DNA of 64,000 nucleotides from Imbricaverruca yamaguchii (GCA_034440575.1 JAOTOL010001599.1:1582501-1646500), one strand, 5' to 3'. Shown: positions 34,071-43,872, counted from the first letter of the stretch. Made by a program: numbers and translations. The notes: generated by a model from the sequence alone, not told the origin.

Positions 34071-35330
34071 CACAGAATCACGCGCGCCCGGGTATGCTCT
34101 TTTTAACGGATGCCTGGAGAAGGCCGGCATTTCAGAGGTCGTTTCCTTCGGCTGAAGATACCTCTGGAGCCGCTACAGATGGACATATGCCGGGCCATTA
34201 TATTGGGGAATTCAACCCGAACGGCTCGACACATCCCTCAGATAGTCCAGACCACTCCATGTATCCCAAACCTGCTCGGAGACCTTAAAGACGGCTTCAG
34301 ACATAGCAGACGGTCATGAAGGCAATTAAAGACGTGCCCAAGCGCCACCAAGGCAGTTCCATTGCTGACCAATAATGATGATGGATATACGGGTCCAATG
34401 AATCCCCGAGCACGACCCATGGCAATAGCGCGTATTTACTACTTGCTCAAACGAGGAATGATATCGAGGAGAGGTTGGTGGGACGAGAAAAAGCCATGAC
34501 GAATCGAAGTCCAGCAGATTCTTACTTGTGAAATATGATAGAATAAGCCCCCAGTTGAATAATATTTTGAGGAAAAAAACTGAATCAGCCTGGACCACCA
34601 CCACCACTATACCACAAATACCCGCCAGTCCGTACATGCTTCCCAACATTTTCCTCGATGAGTCGGCTAGTGCGGCGGAACGGGCAGCGGGCGCAGCTCC
34701 CCCATCGGCCGTGATCGCACGGCATGAGCTGTTCCACGAGTCGTTAGTGCGCTGCGGAAGTCCGGTGACCGCGCGATATCCATACAGGTTGGTTATTTAC
34801 CAAACGGCGACGCCTCGGCACGTCAGCCGCCTTCTGTATGTCCACACGGAGTTGATGCGACCGGGGAAGCCAGCCTCAATGTGTCCAATATCGCTCAGTC
34901 GGGCGTCGCGATGAAAACAAAAACATATTCTGTTTGATTGTGTGTGAAATATTTGATTCCTTGTGCAATATTGGAAAGAAGCCGCGTTCATATCATCCCC
35001 CTCCCTAAAACAGGCCAAGATTATCATTTTGATGATTATACTCCGCAGGATTTGGTAGCTATCTCAATCTCAAGTTGTATTTGCATCCTTGCCTCGGCGC
35101 CTAAAAACGCGAATTTGTACACACTGGCGACCGACAGACTCCGGGGCCCATCGGAGTTAGGTGTACGTCCGCTGAGCTCACCCGAGCACCACAAGGACCG
35201 TATCCCTGAAGGTAACAACGCATGTGGGTACATGTACGACTGCGACTGGCTCAGTAAACTGTGAACTTTGCACCATCCAACGGGCCGGCCAGCGTCGTGC
35301 AGACTGCGTGTTGGGCTGAGCCTTGGTCTG
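34071..35330. other. Spacer with one weak plus-strand exon candidate
   Basis: Between about 34672 and 34787 the plus strand has a GC-rich open block (VIARHELFHESLVRCGSPVT) bounded by TCGGCTAG and CATACAG|GTTGGT. The donor is good but the acceptor is weak and no family is recognised. The rest is ordinary sequence. Confidence 0.3.
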
Positions 35331-35338
35331 TGTGCATA

Positions 35339-35594
35339 CAACGGTGAATCCAGAAACCGGCCTGGAATGGGGGGGGGGGGGGGGGGAAGGGAGTGGCAAT
35401 AAAACATTATGCAATTGCGAAGAGCTGATTAGATTTGAACAGCTAAAATTCGTCCTGTCCGTTGAGGACAATATTCATCCAATATGAAGCTCTTACATGT
35501 GGTGCAAATGTCACTTTAGTGCAAATTATGGACAAAGAGTCGTCACTTTTGGTAACAGCCCCTCCCCCTCCCGGCTCCCCTGGATCCGCCCCTG
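35339..35594. mobile_element. hAT-like MITE, 256 bp, with near-perfect 8-bp TSD
   Basis: The right end CCTGGATCCGCCCCTG (35579-35594) is the inverted form of a CAGGGGCGGATCCAGG terminus. The left end CAACGGTGAATCCAG (35339) matches it at about 11 of 15 positions. Flanks are TGTGCATA (35331-35338) and TGTGCATG (35595-35602), 7/8 identical, the TSD length of the hAT superfamily. A poly-G run (about 18 G) lies inside the left end opposite a C-rich right end. It has no coding capacity. Confidence 0.65.
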
Positions 35595-35602
35595 TGTGCA
35601 TG

Positions 35603-36835
35603 GCGCGCTGCTATGACACGACTGGCGGGCTATTAGGCGACTGGCGCGCCCCAGCTACCGCATTATGACGGACGGCCGCATTGTGCAACGCTCTGCAATA
35701 CACTTGTAATGAGCAGTGTTGCAAGCTCAGCACTCTATTTATGTATGTTGAAGGAGAATGCACGGGCGGAACAACGGGAAGCGGTGAGGTCCATTGTTTG
35801 CATGTTTCTGAAGACATCACTGTTTCCTTAGTCATAGTAGGGAGTACAATGGACAGGGCGAAGATGGCTCGCTTGTGCGTATGCTATTCAGGCTCTTCGT
35901 GAGTTTGTGAGCGCGTGCATATTGAGCCAAGTAGAGCCGTACTGTGACTTCGTCCGTGACGTTCTGCTATCGGTAAATACACGACCGCTACGGTGTAATT
36001 ACACCTAGCGGAATTCAGCTAATGTGTGCGAATTATCAGTTGAATTCGAAGGGGTGGGGTGGTGGTGGAAGGTAACCATCACTACACGACATCGCAGTCA
36101 CTGTGGCATGATATCAAAGGCGGAAGAACTGGATAGGCTTCCGTCCCAACTTTCGCGGACTCAAACACGAACCCTACCACGTTGCATAGGAGGAAACGCC
36201 TTCAAATGACTATCCACACTCTGAAGCCGTCTCGTCACACCTCGTGGTGACGTCACGATGTGCTATCTCGCACTGCTCAGATCCAAATTCAGCACCGACA
36301 AACGGTAATCCTCTCCTTAAAAAACGTCCTCTCAGATCGCGACAGAAGCGATCTGAGCGACATCTCCTGCGTGGTGTCGACAATGAAGGAATCGCGATGC
36401 GCCGTAGCATGGCGCCACCGTCGGCTACTCGTTGCTTCACCTAACGTTCGGCACATATTCCCTACACTTAGACATGATGGGCAACATAAGGAGCGAGCCA
36501 CAACAAATATACGTATACTTCAGAGCTGCAAATATTGATCTCGGCCTCTGGCTACAGCTTTGCAACACTTAAGTTGCTTTAGAAAATACACGTGCCAGCC
36601 TTCAACTTAAGAATTGCTATCTTTCAGATTAAAATATCGGCAATATTTCTGTATCTTCCGCCTCCATCCAAATTCGCATTATCATAATTGTCCTGCTCTG
36701 AGAAGATATTCTTGAGGGTACAAACCCTGCGATGGAGAACACAGCTTATACAGGGGTTAGCTGACGGCCTCTCACTCGCAGGGAGGCCCGTGACCCACCT
36801 CCCACGGGGGGCAGGGGTCAGGTGGCGACACTGAC
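35603..36835. other. Spacer
   Basis: Ordinary sequence lacking recognised exons or arrays. From about 36770 the GC content rises toward the exon at 36836. Confidence 0.45.
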
Positions 36836-36980
36836 CGTCAGCTGACTGCTCGTGCCCGGCAGCGAGGGTATGGAGAGGGCCGAGCCCAGCTGCTCCTGCT
36901 GCGGCCCGTCGGACTGGAAGATTGAGTCGTGCGACATGCTCAGTCGCGACTGGAGCGGCGGCGAGTCGCGCCGCGACGAG
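36836..36980 (-). CDS. CRACD/KIAA1211-like gene, exon with SHDSIF motif
   Basis: On the minus strand an acceptor GACGGTTTCAG is followed by C then an open frame SSRRDSPPLQSRLSMSHDSI / FQSDGPQQEQLGSALSIPSL, with strong G/C third-position bias and a Ser/Pro/Gln-rich character. The block SMSHDSIFxxD is the signature that follows the basic N-terminal segment in the CRACD (KIAA1211)/CRACDL family. These proteins bind and inhibit actin capping protein and so promote actin filament growth. The leading C completes a serine codon with the AG left by the exon at 39463-39604, so the two exons join in phase 2. The proposed donor ACG|GTCAGT is non-consensus at +3. If it is not used, the frame ends at a stop at about 36818. 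Confidence 0.6.
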
Positions 36981-36999
36981 CTGAAACCGTCTCACGCTG

Positions 37000-37680
37000 G
37001 TAAGTCATTCCCCACGGGTACACTGTCCAAGAAAAGTGAACCGTATCACGCTGGTAAACCCATCCTCACAGATACATCGTCCAAGAAAAGCAAACCGTCG
37101 TCTGCAGGCACGCCGCTTACACAGTTGTTGTTTGTTTATTGGGTGGTTCACGACGCACATTATGCACATTCACGGCTAATGGCGCCGCCCACACTGTTTC
37201 GCCGGTGGGCCGCGGGATCGGGAAATGTCCTGAGCGGCGCTGGTGTCGAACCCTGGACCTTTGGTATCCATAGCCAGACACCTTAACCACTCGGCCATCC
37301 CCGCCCCACAGCTTACACAGGCAAGCCGTTACACGCAGGCTAGACATTCCCCACAGGGAACTCATCCCACTCTTGTGGACTGTCCACACAGGTGCCTGCG
37401 TACCATACAGGTAACGCAGGCACCACGTAGCCGCTGGCAACAGGTAAATCGCTTGCCATAGGCAACCGTTCATCAGAAGCAAACCGCAACCCACAGAGAA
37501 ACCAAACCGTCCCCACATGTAAGCTCTCTCCACAAAAGCCAGCAGCCCCCACAGGTAAACCGTCTCTCGCACGGAGCCCATCCACAACGGGCAAATCGCT
37601 TCACACAGGCAAGCCGACCTTCGCAGAGAAGCAGTACTACACGGACGAAGCACCCCTCCCCCATACACGTGTTTAAGCCG
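37000..37680. repeat. Degenerate tandem repeat (CACACAGGTAAACCG-type, ~24-33 bp)
   Basis: Recurring blocks CACGCTGGTAARYC, CCAAGAAAAGYRAACCGT and CACAGGTAAACCGTC at irregular spacing form an old, heavily diverged array. The SINE at 37125-37310 is inserted in it. The motif can read H-T-G-K-P in one frame but there are no Cys2His2 fingers. Confidence 0.65.
37125..37310 (-). mobile_element. tRNA-derived SINE, family 3, full-length, 10-bp TSD
   Basis: The minus strand starts GGGGCGGGGATGGCCGAGTGG, with the A box TGGCCGAGTGGTTAAGG typical of type II (Leu/Ser) tRNAs and the B box GGGTTCGACACC. The body includes CAGGACATTTCCCGATCCCG and GGCGAAACAGTGTGGGCGG, ending CCCAATAAACAAACAACAA. Flanks GCTTACACAG at 37115-37124 and 37311-37320 are a perfect 10-bp TSD. 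A 5'-truncated sister copy is at 40314-40441. Confidence 0.88.
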
Positions 37681-38111
37681 CCCACACTGGAGTTCCTTAC
37701 TCAGTAGGACACAAATGAACATACCTTCCATAAGTACCGCACTTTCCATAGATTAAGGCAGTGTCTTTCAGAAACAAAGGTTCCACAGAGGTTAGGAAGT
37801 GTCCTGCGAGATGACAAGTTGGCCCGCTGATGCAGCGAGCTCTCCGTAAGAAGAAAACTGTCTCACGTAGGCAAAAAGCAACTAAAAGAGCACCACCAGA
37901 ACACCAGCGGCACCACATCAGGCACGGAACTTTCCATGCATTTCAAGGGGTTCCAGTTATCATCACACAGCCATTTCTGCCTTTAGTTTAAGTCATCAAA
38001 CTGCATTTAGTTTAAGTCATATATGGGCGTACACTATGTCAAATTGAGGTTGAAACTGTGTGGCCTCCAAGTCATGTTAAACAAATTCCACCCCCGTACC
38101 ATCTGCCGCAT
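37681..38111. other. Spacer
   Basis: Moderate-GC sequence continuing faint traces of the preceding degenerate repeat. No exon or element was recognised. Confidence 0.4.
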
Positions 38112-38407
38112 AAGTAGCGAGCTGTCATGCACATGCAGTAAACTGTACCTTACAGGCAGCACACTGCATCTTATAGCGAACTGTACGTCACAGATAATGA
38201 ACTGTGCTTCACGGATGACGAACTGTACGTCACAGGCAACGAACTGTACCTCGCGTGTAGCGAACTGCACGTCACCTGGAACTGGCTGTTCTCCAGGGGC
38301 AGACGGCGTCCAGTAGACGTCGAAAACTGGTTCACAAACGTTTAAAGCAAACCAGCACAAATAATTCAAGGCAATACGCTGTCCCACCACGGGTACTCTG
38401 CAAACTT
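38112..38407. repeat. Dispersed repeat, copy 1 of a direct pair
   Basis: This consists of a few GAACTGTACSTCACAGGCAA repeats followed by unique text (ACTGGCTGTTCTCCAGGGGC, CCAGCACAAATAATTCAAGG, CAATACGCTGTC). It recurs in the same order and orientation at 42852-43125, with an estimated 80-85% identity. Confidence 0.85.
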
Positions 38408-39008
38408 AATTTGGAGGACAAATGACCTTTTGATATTCAAGGTTTCCTCGGAACAAATGCCTAGTGTATGGCCACCGGCCCAAAATGGTTAACCATCGAT
38501 CTGATTGGGAAGAATCAATGATTGAGAGGGTCAGCAACCCCCCCCACATTGCGTGCACAAAGTGACATCCCTGTGTCGTACAATTGTTTTTTATGCAATT
38601 TCACACACTGTGGACTGCCCCACAGAACAAGAACCGCCTACCAGATCATGGCAGCATCACAGGGAAGAACTCCCTGGCTGAGGTAGCGAACGGTCTTTCA
38701 ATGTAAAAATCGATGCAAAAGGAAGCATATCAGATGGAAAAGAGACATCGGTCAGGAGCCGCCATGCGCATGTCAGAAAACGATAAGCCTATTGATATAC
38801 CATTGCGTTGGGCATCCACCCAACTATCAAAATACGATTCAGCATCCTCCATGAGTGGAATTCCAGCAAGGTTTGGGTTCTTCAGGACCCCTGCCCAAAA
38901 CAAATAATAATTACGACATGGCGGACGCTAGATATTCTAATCCCAAAATGAATCGTGAACCTTTCCCTCCCCAAGTTTGAGAAGAGGTTGCCACACATGG
39001 CATCCTCT
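38408..39008. other. Spacer
   Basis: Ordinary sequence, no feature recognised. Confidence 0.45.
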
Positions 39009-39021
39009 CCCATGGTGATAT

Positions 39022-39182
39022 TGGTGATGGTTATTGGTTTTACGACACGTCGACCGTTGAGTCACGTAGCGTCGCCAATCTCTCACGCCGATTGGTCGCG
39101 GGCGAAGAGTAGCGACAGGTGAGACTCGAACTCACGATTTTTCAATTGTGAGACGGGCATCTTACCCCTAGACTGCTCGTCC
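39022..39182 (-). mobile_element. tRNA-derived SINE, family 1, full-length, ~13-bp TSD
   Basis: The minus strand begins GGACGAGCAGTCTAGGGGTA (A-box-like AGTCTAGGGGTAAGATG) and has B box GAGTTCGAGTCTC. The tRNA-unrelated body includes CGACCAATCGGCGTGAGAG and GGCGACGCTACGTGACTC, and the 3' end is CGTAAAACCAATAACC. Flanks CCCATGGTGATAT (39009-39021) and CCCATGCTGATAT (39183-39195) match at 12/13. Sister copy at 46588-46757. Confidence 0.88.
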
Positions 39183-39462
39183 CCCATGCTGATATAAAAA
39201 AACAACGAAAGCCGATAAAAGACTCGAAATTAATTCAAGATCAAGACATATTGCCGTTGACGCAAATTTAAAGTCGCTCCAGATGGAGCCATTGACCAGC
39301 CAGCCAAAACAGCAACACAAAGCAAGCGTAACACTTCTGTAACTTGCAGTACACAAAATGCCCGCTAGATGGCCAGACCACCGCTCTCCGTAGCCACCCG
39401 GCTGGCAACGGGCCAGCTCGGCTCCACCAGCGGCATCAGTCACCACAGGCGGCCGTACCTAC

Positions 39463-39604
39463 CTGCGCCTCTGCCCCGGCAACAGGTGACTGGCCGAGAA
39501 CGACTTGGGCGCCTCCGGGAAGCCGTCCTCGTCCTTGACCTTGCTCTTGCGCCGGAAGATGCGCTGCAGTTTCTTCAGAGGCTGGAATCTCTTCCATCGA
39601 TTGC
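39463..39604 (-). CDS. CRACD/KIAA1211-like gene, exon with basic N-terminal segment
   Basis: A minus-strand exon of 142 nt is bounded by CCCGTTTGCAG|GC and CGCAG|GTAGGT, both close to consensus. It encodes NRWKRFQPLKKLQRIFRRKS, then KVKDEDGFPEAPKSFSASHL. The aromatic/basic W-K-R-F-Q-P-L-K-K-L...F-R-R-K segment followed by K-S-F-S-A-S-H matches the N-terminal layout of the CRACD family (basic helix, KPSxS, then SHDSIF). The exon is entered in phase 1 and leaves in phase 2, matching the next exon at 36836-36980. Alternative: another actin- or cortex-associated scaffold with a similar basic helix. The exon call itself is the firmest in the window. Confidence 0.68.
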
Positions 39605-40070
39605 CTGCAAACGGGCGGCCAGAGGTCGGCGCGGTCAAGGTGACTCGCGCCGCGCGCCGCCTTGGGTCGGGTGGCCGGCCGGCCGCACGCCTCTGCATCG
39701 GGAGCGCAACTGGAGCGGGTCGGGGGGCCGAGGTGTGATGTGAGTCGTGCCGACAGCACTGCACGGGATAAATTCCACCAGGCCCGGGGACAATGCGGCC
39801 ACGGTGGACGTCGGCGGTGTTCGCTGGCGCTGGGAGCGCTGGTGTGGCCAACGCTGACGCACGACAACCGGTTTTTGCACCAAAGTCGGCCCATCCACGT
39901 CTGAAGCGGGATAATTGTTTATCATTTCCGGTCCGTTTCACCGCTCAGACCGCTAACAATCGGGATGGTGGTCAGCGGTGGGATATCATGAAAGGCAAGC
40001 GAATGTAAAAAATACACACATACACAACAATAATGGTGGGAACCTGCTGGAAACACAAATGTGTCCGTAT
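39605..40070. other. GC-rich spacer upstream of the exon
   Basis: The minus-strand frame of the exon stays open upstream to about 39940, but the sequence before the acceptor has a different composition and no motif, so it is treated as intron. No repeats. Confidence 0.4.
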
Positions 40071-40087
40071 CAAATGTTATTGTTTGT

Positions 40088-40153
40088 TTGTTTGTTTGCT
40101 ATTTGGGTTTTCGAGCGTATCGACTGCTATGGTCATATTGCGCTCATAATTCA
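40088..40153 (-). mobile_element. Ultra-short retroposon copy e (66 bp) with 16-bp TSD
   Basis: Minus-strand element with core TGACCATAGCAGTCGATACG and tail AACCCAAATAGCAAACAAACAA. Its arms are GAGCG and CGCTC, in which the second base pair is A-T instead of G-C, so the stem survives by paired change. Flanks AAATGTTATTGTTTGT at 40072-40087 and 40154-40169 form a perfect 16-bp TSD. Confidence 0.88.
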
Positions 40154-40262
40154 AAATGTTATTGTTTGTGCATAGATGAATCTTTACATGCATGCATGTA
40201 TGAAGGTATGTATTATGTATGGATATATCTGCATGTATGGTTGTATCAATGTATACAAGAGT

Positions 40263-40302
40263 GTATGTGTGTGTGTGTGTGTGTGCGTGTCTGCGTGTGT
40301 GC
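40263..40302. repeat. (GT)n microsatellite
   Basis: Imperfect GTGTGTGTGT run with two interruptions, just before the SINE insertion at 40314. Confidence 0.85.
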
Positions 40303-40313
40303 TCTGGCTGCTA

Positions 40314-40441
40314 TTCGACTCTAGCGCCACTCAGGACATTTCACAATCCCGCGGCCCACCGGCGAAACAGTGTGGGCGGCTCCATTAGCCGCGAATGTGC
40401 ATAAAGTGTGTCGTTAACCAACCAATAAACAAACAAACAAA
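40314..40441 (+). mobile_element. SINE family 3, 5'-truncated copy, 12-bp TSD
   Basis: Starts at TTCGACTCTAGCGCCACTCA, i.e. at the B-box position of the full-length copy at 37125. It runs through CAGGACATTTCACAATCCCG and ends AACCAACCAATAAACAAAC(AAAC). Flanks CTCTGGCTGCTA at 40302-40313 and 40442-40453 are identical, so truncation happened at insertion. Confidence 0.88.
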
Positions 40442-40453
40442 CTCTGGCTGCTA

Positions 40454-40804
40454 AATTTGTGCTTGCGCTAGATTCTTTGTCGGCAGATTCTCGTTTGTTC
40501 ATTTAGCATTCAGAGATTGTTGGTCATCATCGCCACCCTGGGTGATTGGTGAGGAATTTTATGATTGAGAGGCAGTGACCAGAACAGCTCTCGCAGCCCC
40601 ACCACGCGGCTAAATGTTTTTTGATGATGATTATGGGTGATGCCAAGCGCGAAACAACAATATGGTTGCATAAAAACACTCGCATACACGACCAACTTGC
40701 ACTAGGTTACCGGCACTTTGCGAGGAGCGTCCGCGATAATACCATAGTCTGCCAGGAACGACTGGAAAGGGTCCAGTCTGTCATGAGACATCGCTTGTCC
40801 ATGC
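40454..40804. other. Spacer
   Basis: Ordinary sequence with no recognised feature. Confidence 0.45.
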
Positions 40805-40814
40805 GAGCGCGTGC

Positions 40815-40875
40815 AAAATGGGCGCTAAATGCCCAAACCTGGTCGATACGCCATAAAACTCACATAACCAACCAA
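40815..40875 (+). mobile_element. Ultra-short retroposon copy f (61 bp)
   Basis: Plus-strand AAAATGGGCGCTAAATGCCC, core CCTGGTCGATACGCC and tail CATAACCAACCAA. Possible TSD GAGCGCGTGC (40805-40814) / GAGTGCTTGC (40876-40885), 8/10 identical, suggesting an older insertion. The 3' arm of the hairpin is damaged. Confidence 0.75.
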
Positions 40876-41132
40876 GAGTGCTTGCCTATACATGGTGTGC
40901 GCACCGCAGTCCGAACACCTCAGCATCTGCGGCGATGGGCTACAATGCCACCGCTTCAATCCCCAGTCATGCGAGATATCGACGTGTGATCTGACTATCT
41001 GGCTATCTCTCACCGCCCCGGGGCCCAGTTACACGTCAGGACCACTAGACACCTGGTCCCATCACTCCGAGGGTCATCGTTGGCGACGCGGACAGAAGCG
41101 CACACATCTCGGAATGTTCGGCTGGGACATCA

Positions 41133-41400
41133 CCTCATCTGTCCGCAGGGACAGCACCTCACCTGTCCGCAGGGACAGCACCTCACCTATCTGTAGGGAC
41201 CTGTCTGTAGGGACAGCACCTCACCTGTCCGCAGGGACAGCACCTCACCTGTCTGTAGGGACAGCACCTCACCTGTCCGCAGGGACAGCACCTCACCTGT
41301 CCGCAGGGACAGCACCTCACCTGTCTGCAGGGACAGCACCTCACCTGTCTGTAGGGACCTGTCTGTAGGGACAGCACCTCATCTGTATGCAGGGACAGCA
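41133..41400. repeat. Minisatellite, 24-bp unit (AGCACCTCACCTGTCCGCAG-GGAC)
   Basis: About ten copies of GGGACAGCACCTCACCTGTC + CGCA/TGTA/TGCA. The first part of this unit is also the junction portion of the 66-bp array that follows, so the larger unit grew from the smaller one. Confidence 0.93.
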
Positions 41401-42285
41401 CCTCACCTGTCTGGTCGGTGCCGGCCGCCATGTTACCGGGGTGTACGTTGTATGGCAGAGACAGCACCTCACCTGTCTGGTCGGTGCCGGCCGCCATGTT
41501 ACCGGGGTGTACGTTGTATGGCAGGGACAGCACCTCACCTGTCTGGTCGGTGCCGGCCGCCATGTTACCGGGGTGTACGTTGTATGGCAGGGACAGCACC
41601 TCACCTGTCTGGTCGGTGCCGGCCGCCATGTTACCGGGGTGTACGTTGTATGGCAGGGACAGCACCTCACCTGTCTGGTCGGTGCCGGCCGCCATGTTAC
41701 CGGGGTGTACGTTGTATGGCAGGGACAGCACCTCACCTGTCTGGTCGGTGCCGGCCGCCATGTTACCGGGGTGTACGTTGTATGGCAGGGACAGCACCTC
41801 ACCTGTCCGCAGGAGCAGCACCTCACCTGTCTGGTCGGTGCCGGCCGCCATGTTACCGGGGTGTACGTTGTATGGCAGGGACAGCACCTCACCTGTCTGG
41901 TCGGTGCCGGCCGCCATGTTACCGGGGTGTACGTTGTATGGCAGGGACAGCACCTCACCTGTCTGGTCGGTGCCGGCCGCCATGTTACCGGGGTGTACGT
42001 TGTATGGCAGGGACAGCACCTCACCTGTCTGGTCGGTGCCGGCCGCCATGTTACCGGGGTGTACGTTGTATGGCAGGGACAGCACCTCACCTGTCTGGTC
42101 GGTGCCGGCCGCCATGTTACCGGGGTGTACGTTGTATGGCAGGGACAGCACCTCACCTGTCTGGTCGGTGCCGGCCGCCATGTTACCGGGGTGTACGTTG
42201 TATGGCAGGGACAGCACCTCACCTGTCTGGTCGGTGCCGGCCGCCATGTTACCGGGGTGTACGTTGTATGGCAAGGACATGGACT
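41401..42285. repeat. Highly homogeneous minisatellite, 66-bp unit, 13 copies
   Basis: CTGGTCGGTGCCGGCCGCCA begins units at 41411, 41477, 41543, 41609, 41675, 41741, 41831, 41897, 41963, 42029, 42095, 42161 and 42227. Copies are virtually identical. One 24-bp unit of the neighbouring array sits between copies 6 and 7. Because 66 is a multiple of 3, each frame reads a fixed 22-residue peptide. Three plus and two minus frames are open over more than 300 codons, among them the minus-strand reading LPYNVHPGNMAAGTDQTGEV. Openness in five frames argues against selection on any one. Confidence 0.97.
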
Positions 42286-42851
42286 GGCGCGCACAGTCGC
42301 CCGGTACGGCCGCGGCCAGTATCGTATCTCCCGACATCACTGCGTCTGTCGGCCGCCGGCTTCAGCAGGAGACGCGCCCGTCGTCCATCTTCCGTACCCC
42401 TGCGGTGGCAGACGCGCGATTAGCAGGGAGCACCGTGTCGGGCCAGCATGTCGCCACCGCCTCCTCGAAGCGCAGAAATCACTGGTGGTGATCACATAAT
42501 GATAGACCGACGATCGGATCTGAATATGATCTATTACGCGCGACAAGTGTTGTGGCAGGTGGGGGTGAGGTGGGGGTGGGGTGGGGGTCATAAGTGAGGG
42601 GAATTGTACGTCGGGCAGCCACCATCGTCCACGGCAGCGCCAAGTGCACGACCTCGGCCGCGTGCCAGACTGATTGGATGTGGCCCCGATTGGTGAGGCT
42701 CCTGAAGGCGGGAAGAGCCGCACCTGCCTAATGGTTCTAGTGCGGTCATTGGAGACAGCGGTGCGGCCGTCGCATGGGGAAGGCCATCGCTCTCATCGCT
42801 GTCTGGCTATCCGCAATCGCAATCGACCGCAATCAACAAAATCGCGACTGG
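42286..42851. other. Spacer
   Basis: The first 200 bases are GC-rich; the plus frame that leaves the array continues with TAAASIVSPDITASVGRRLQ to a stop near 42491. It has no splice signals. The rest is unremarkable. Confidence 0.35.
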
Positions 42852-43125
42852 TAATGAACTGTACCTCGCGGGTAGCGGACTGTACGTCACAGGCAATGCT
42901 GTACCTAGCGGACGGCGAATTGTACGTCACAGGTAATTGACTGTATCTCGTTGTTAGCGAACTATACGTCACCTGAAACTGGCTGTTCTCCAGAGGCAGC
43001 CCGGCGTTCAGGAGACGTCAGAAACTGTTTCACAAACGCTTAGTCACCCAGCACAAATAACTCAGGGCAATACGCTGTCTTACGCACGCAAAAGGTTTTA
43101 CACCACGGGCACTTCCTGAACTTGA
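42852..43125. repeat. Dispersed repeat, copy 2 of a direct pair
   Basis: Matches 38112-38407 in order: GAACTGTACCTCGCGGGTAG-type repeats, ACTGGCTGTTCTCCAGAGGC, CCAGCACAAATAACTCAGGG, CAATACGCTGTC and CACCACGGGCACT. A 20-bp insertion (CACGCAAAAGGTTTTA region) is specific to this copy. Confidence 0.85.
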
Positions 43126-43527
43126 CTTTCGCTGACATTCGCGAAATTCGCGACAGTTTCACATTCGCGAAACTCACAATTGCCGGAGAGATTCATTGAG
43201 TGATGGTTTTTGGCAACATTGCCATTGCTCAGAGAGGCGGAGAAAGAACCCCTTCGACAACCGCTAGCTCAGTAGTGAAGTTAATAAGCCGAACCAGTTT
43301 TAACCACAGTTGTTCACTGCGCCAATAAACGTTTGCACGGAAGCGACATGTGAGAGGGGTAGGGCAAGCAAAGCTGAAACCCAGCCTAACCATAGCATGC
43401 AGCCTAGAGCTACATAACGTCAGCGGAGGTGGTGCACAGCAGTGGACGACCTTGGCTGCCAGCTCACTCTTGTAGCCAACGGCCAACACGGCCGAGAGTG
43501 CGGCGGGCGTCCGCCAGCCTCCTGTGA
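43126..43527. other. Spacer
   Basis: Ordinary sequence; a small TTCGCGAAATTCGCGA palindromic cluster lies at 43135-43180. No gene was recognised. Confidence 0.45.
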
Positions 43528-43535
43528 ACCACCAT

Positions 43536-43732
43536 CAGAGGCGCAGCCAGGGGGGGGGGGGCAGAGCCCCCTCGTGTCTAAAAATACATCAGTTCGAACG
43601 AAATTTTTAAAGACATTCTCCACGCAAAACTGAAAATTTGCTGTGCGCATAGCACGCTGAAACACTTCTCTGTTTCATCGCATTTTCTTTTGGTCGACCC
43701 CACCACTTAGGAAAATCCTGGCTGCGCCACTG
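43536..43732. mobile_element. hAT-like MITE, 197 bp, perfect 8-bp TSD
   Basis: Terminal inverted repeats CAGAGGCGCAGCCAGG (43536-43551) and CCTGGCTGCGCCACTG (43717-43732) match at 15 of 16. Flanks ACCACCAT at 43528-43535 and 43733-43740 are identical. CAGWGGCG termini with 8-bp TSDs are the hallmark of hAT elements. The interior is non-coding and starts with a poly-G run. Confidence 0.88.
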
Positions 43733-43872
43733 ACCACCATCGCCACCACCACCCACCGCCGACCGATGGCAGCAGCGTTCCTCACCGGCCGGCGGCTGCC
43801 CCCCGTCCGTCCTCCGCTCTGCCGGCCCGTGCTCACACCTGAACAGCGGCGGCGCGCCGCCGCATGCCGTGT

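Noticed and set aside
37000..37680. Zinc-finger array, from H-T-G-K-P-like linkers
   Set aside because: No Cys2His2 spacing occurs in any frame and the frame is broken; it is a degenerate DNA repeat.
41183..42499. Large repeat protein encoded by the 66-bp array (300-385 codons)
   Set aside because: Five frames on both strands are open over the same array, with no splice signals or distinct codon use favouring one.
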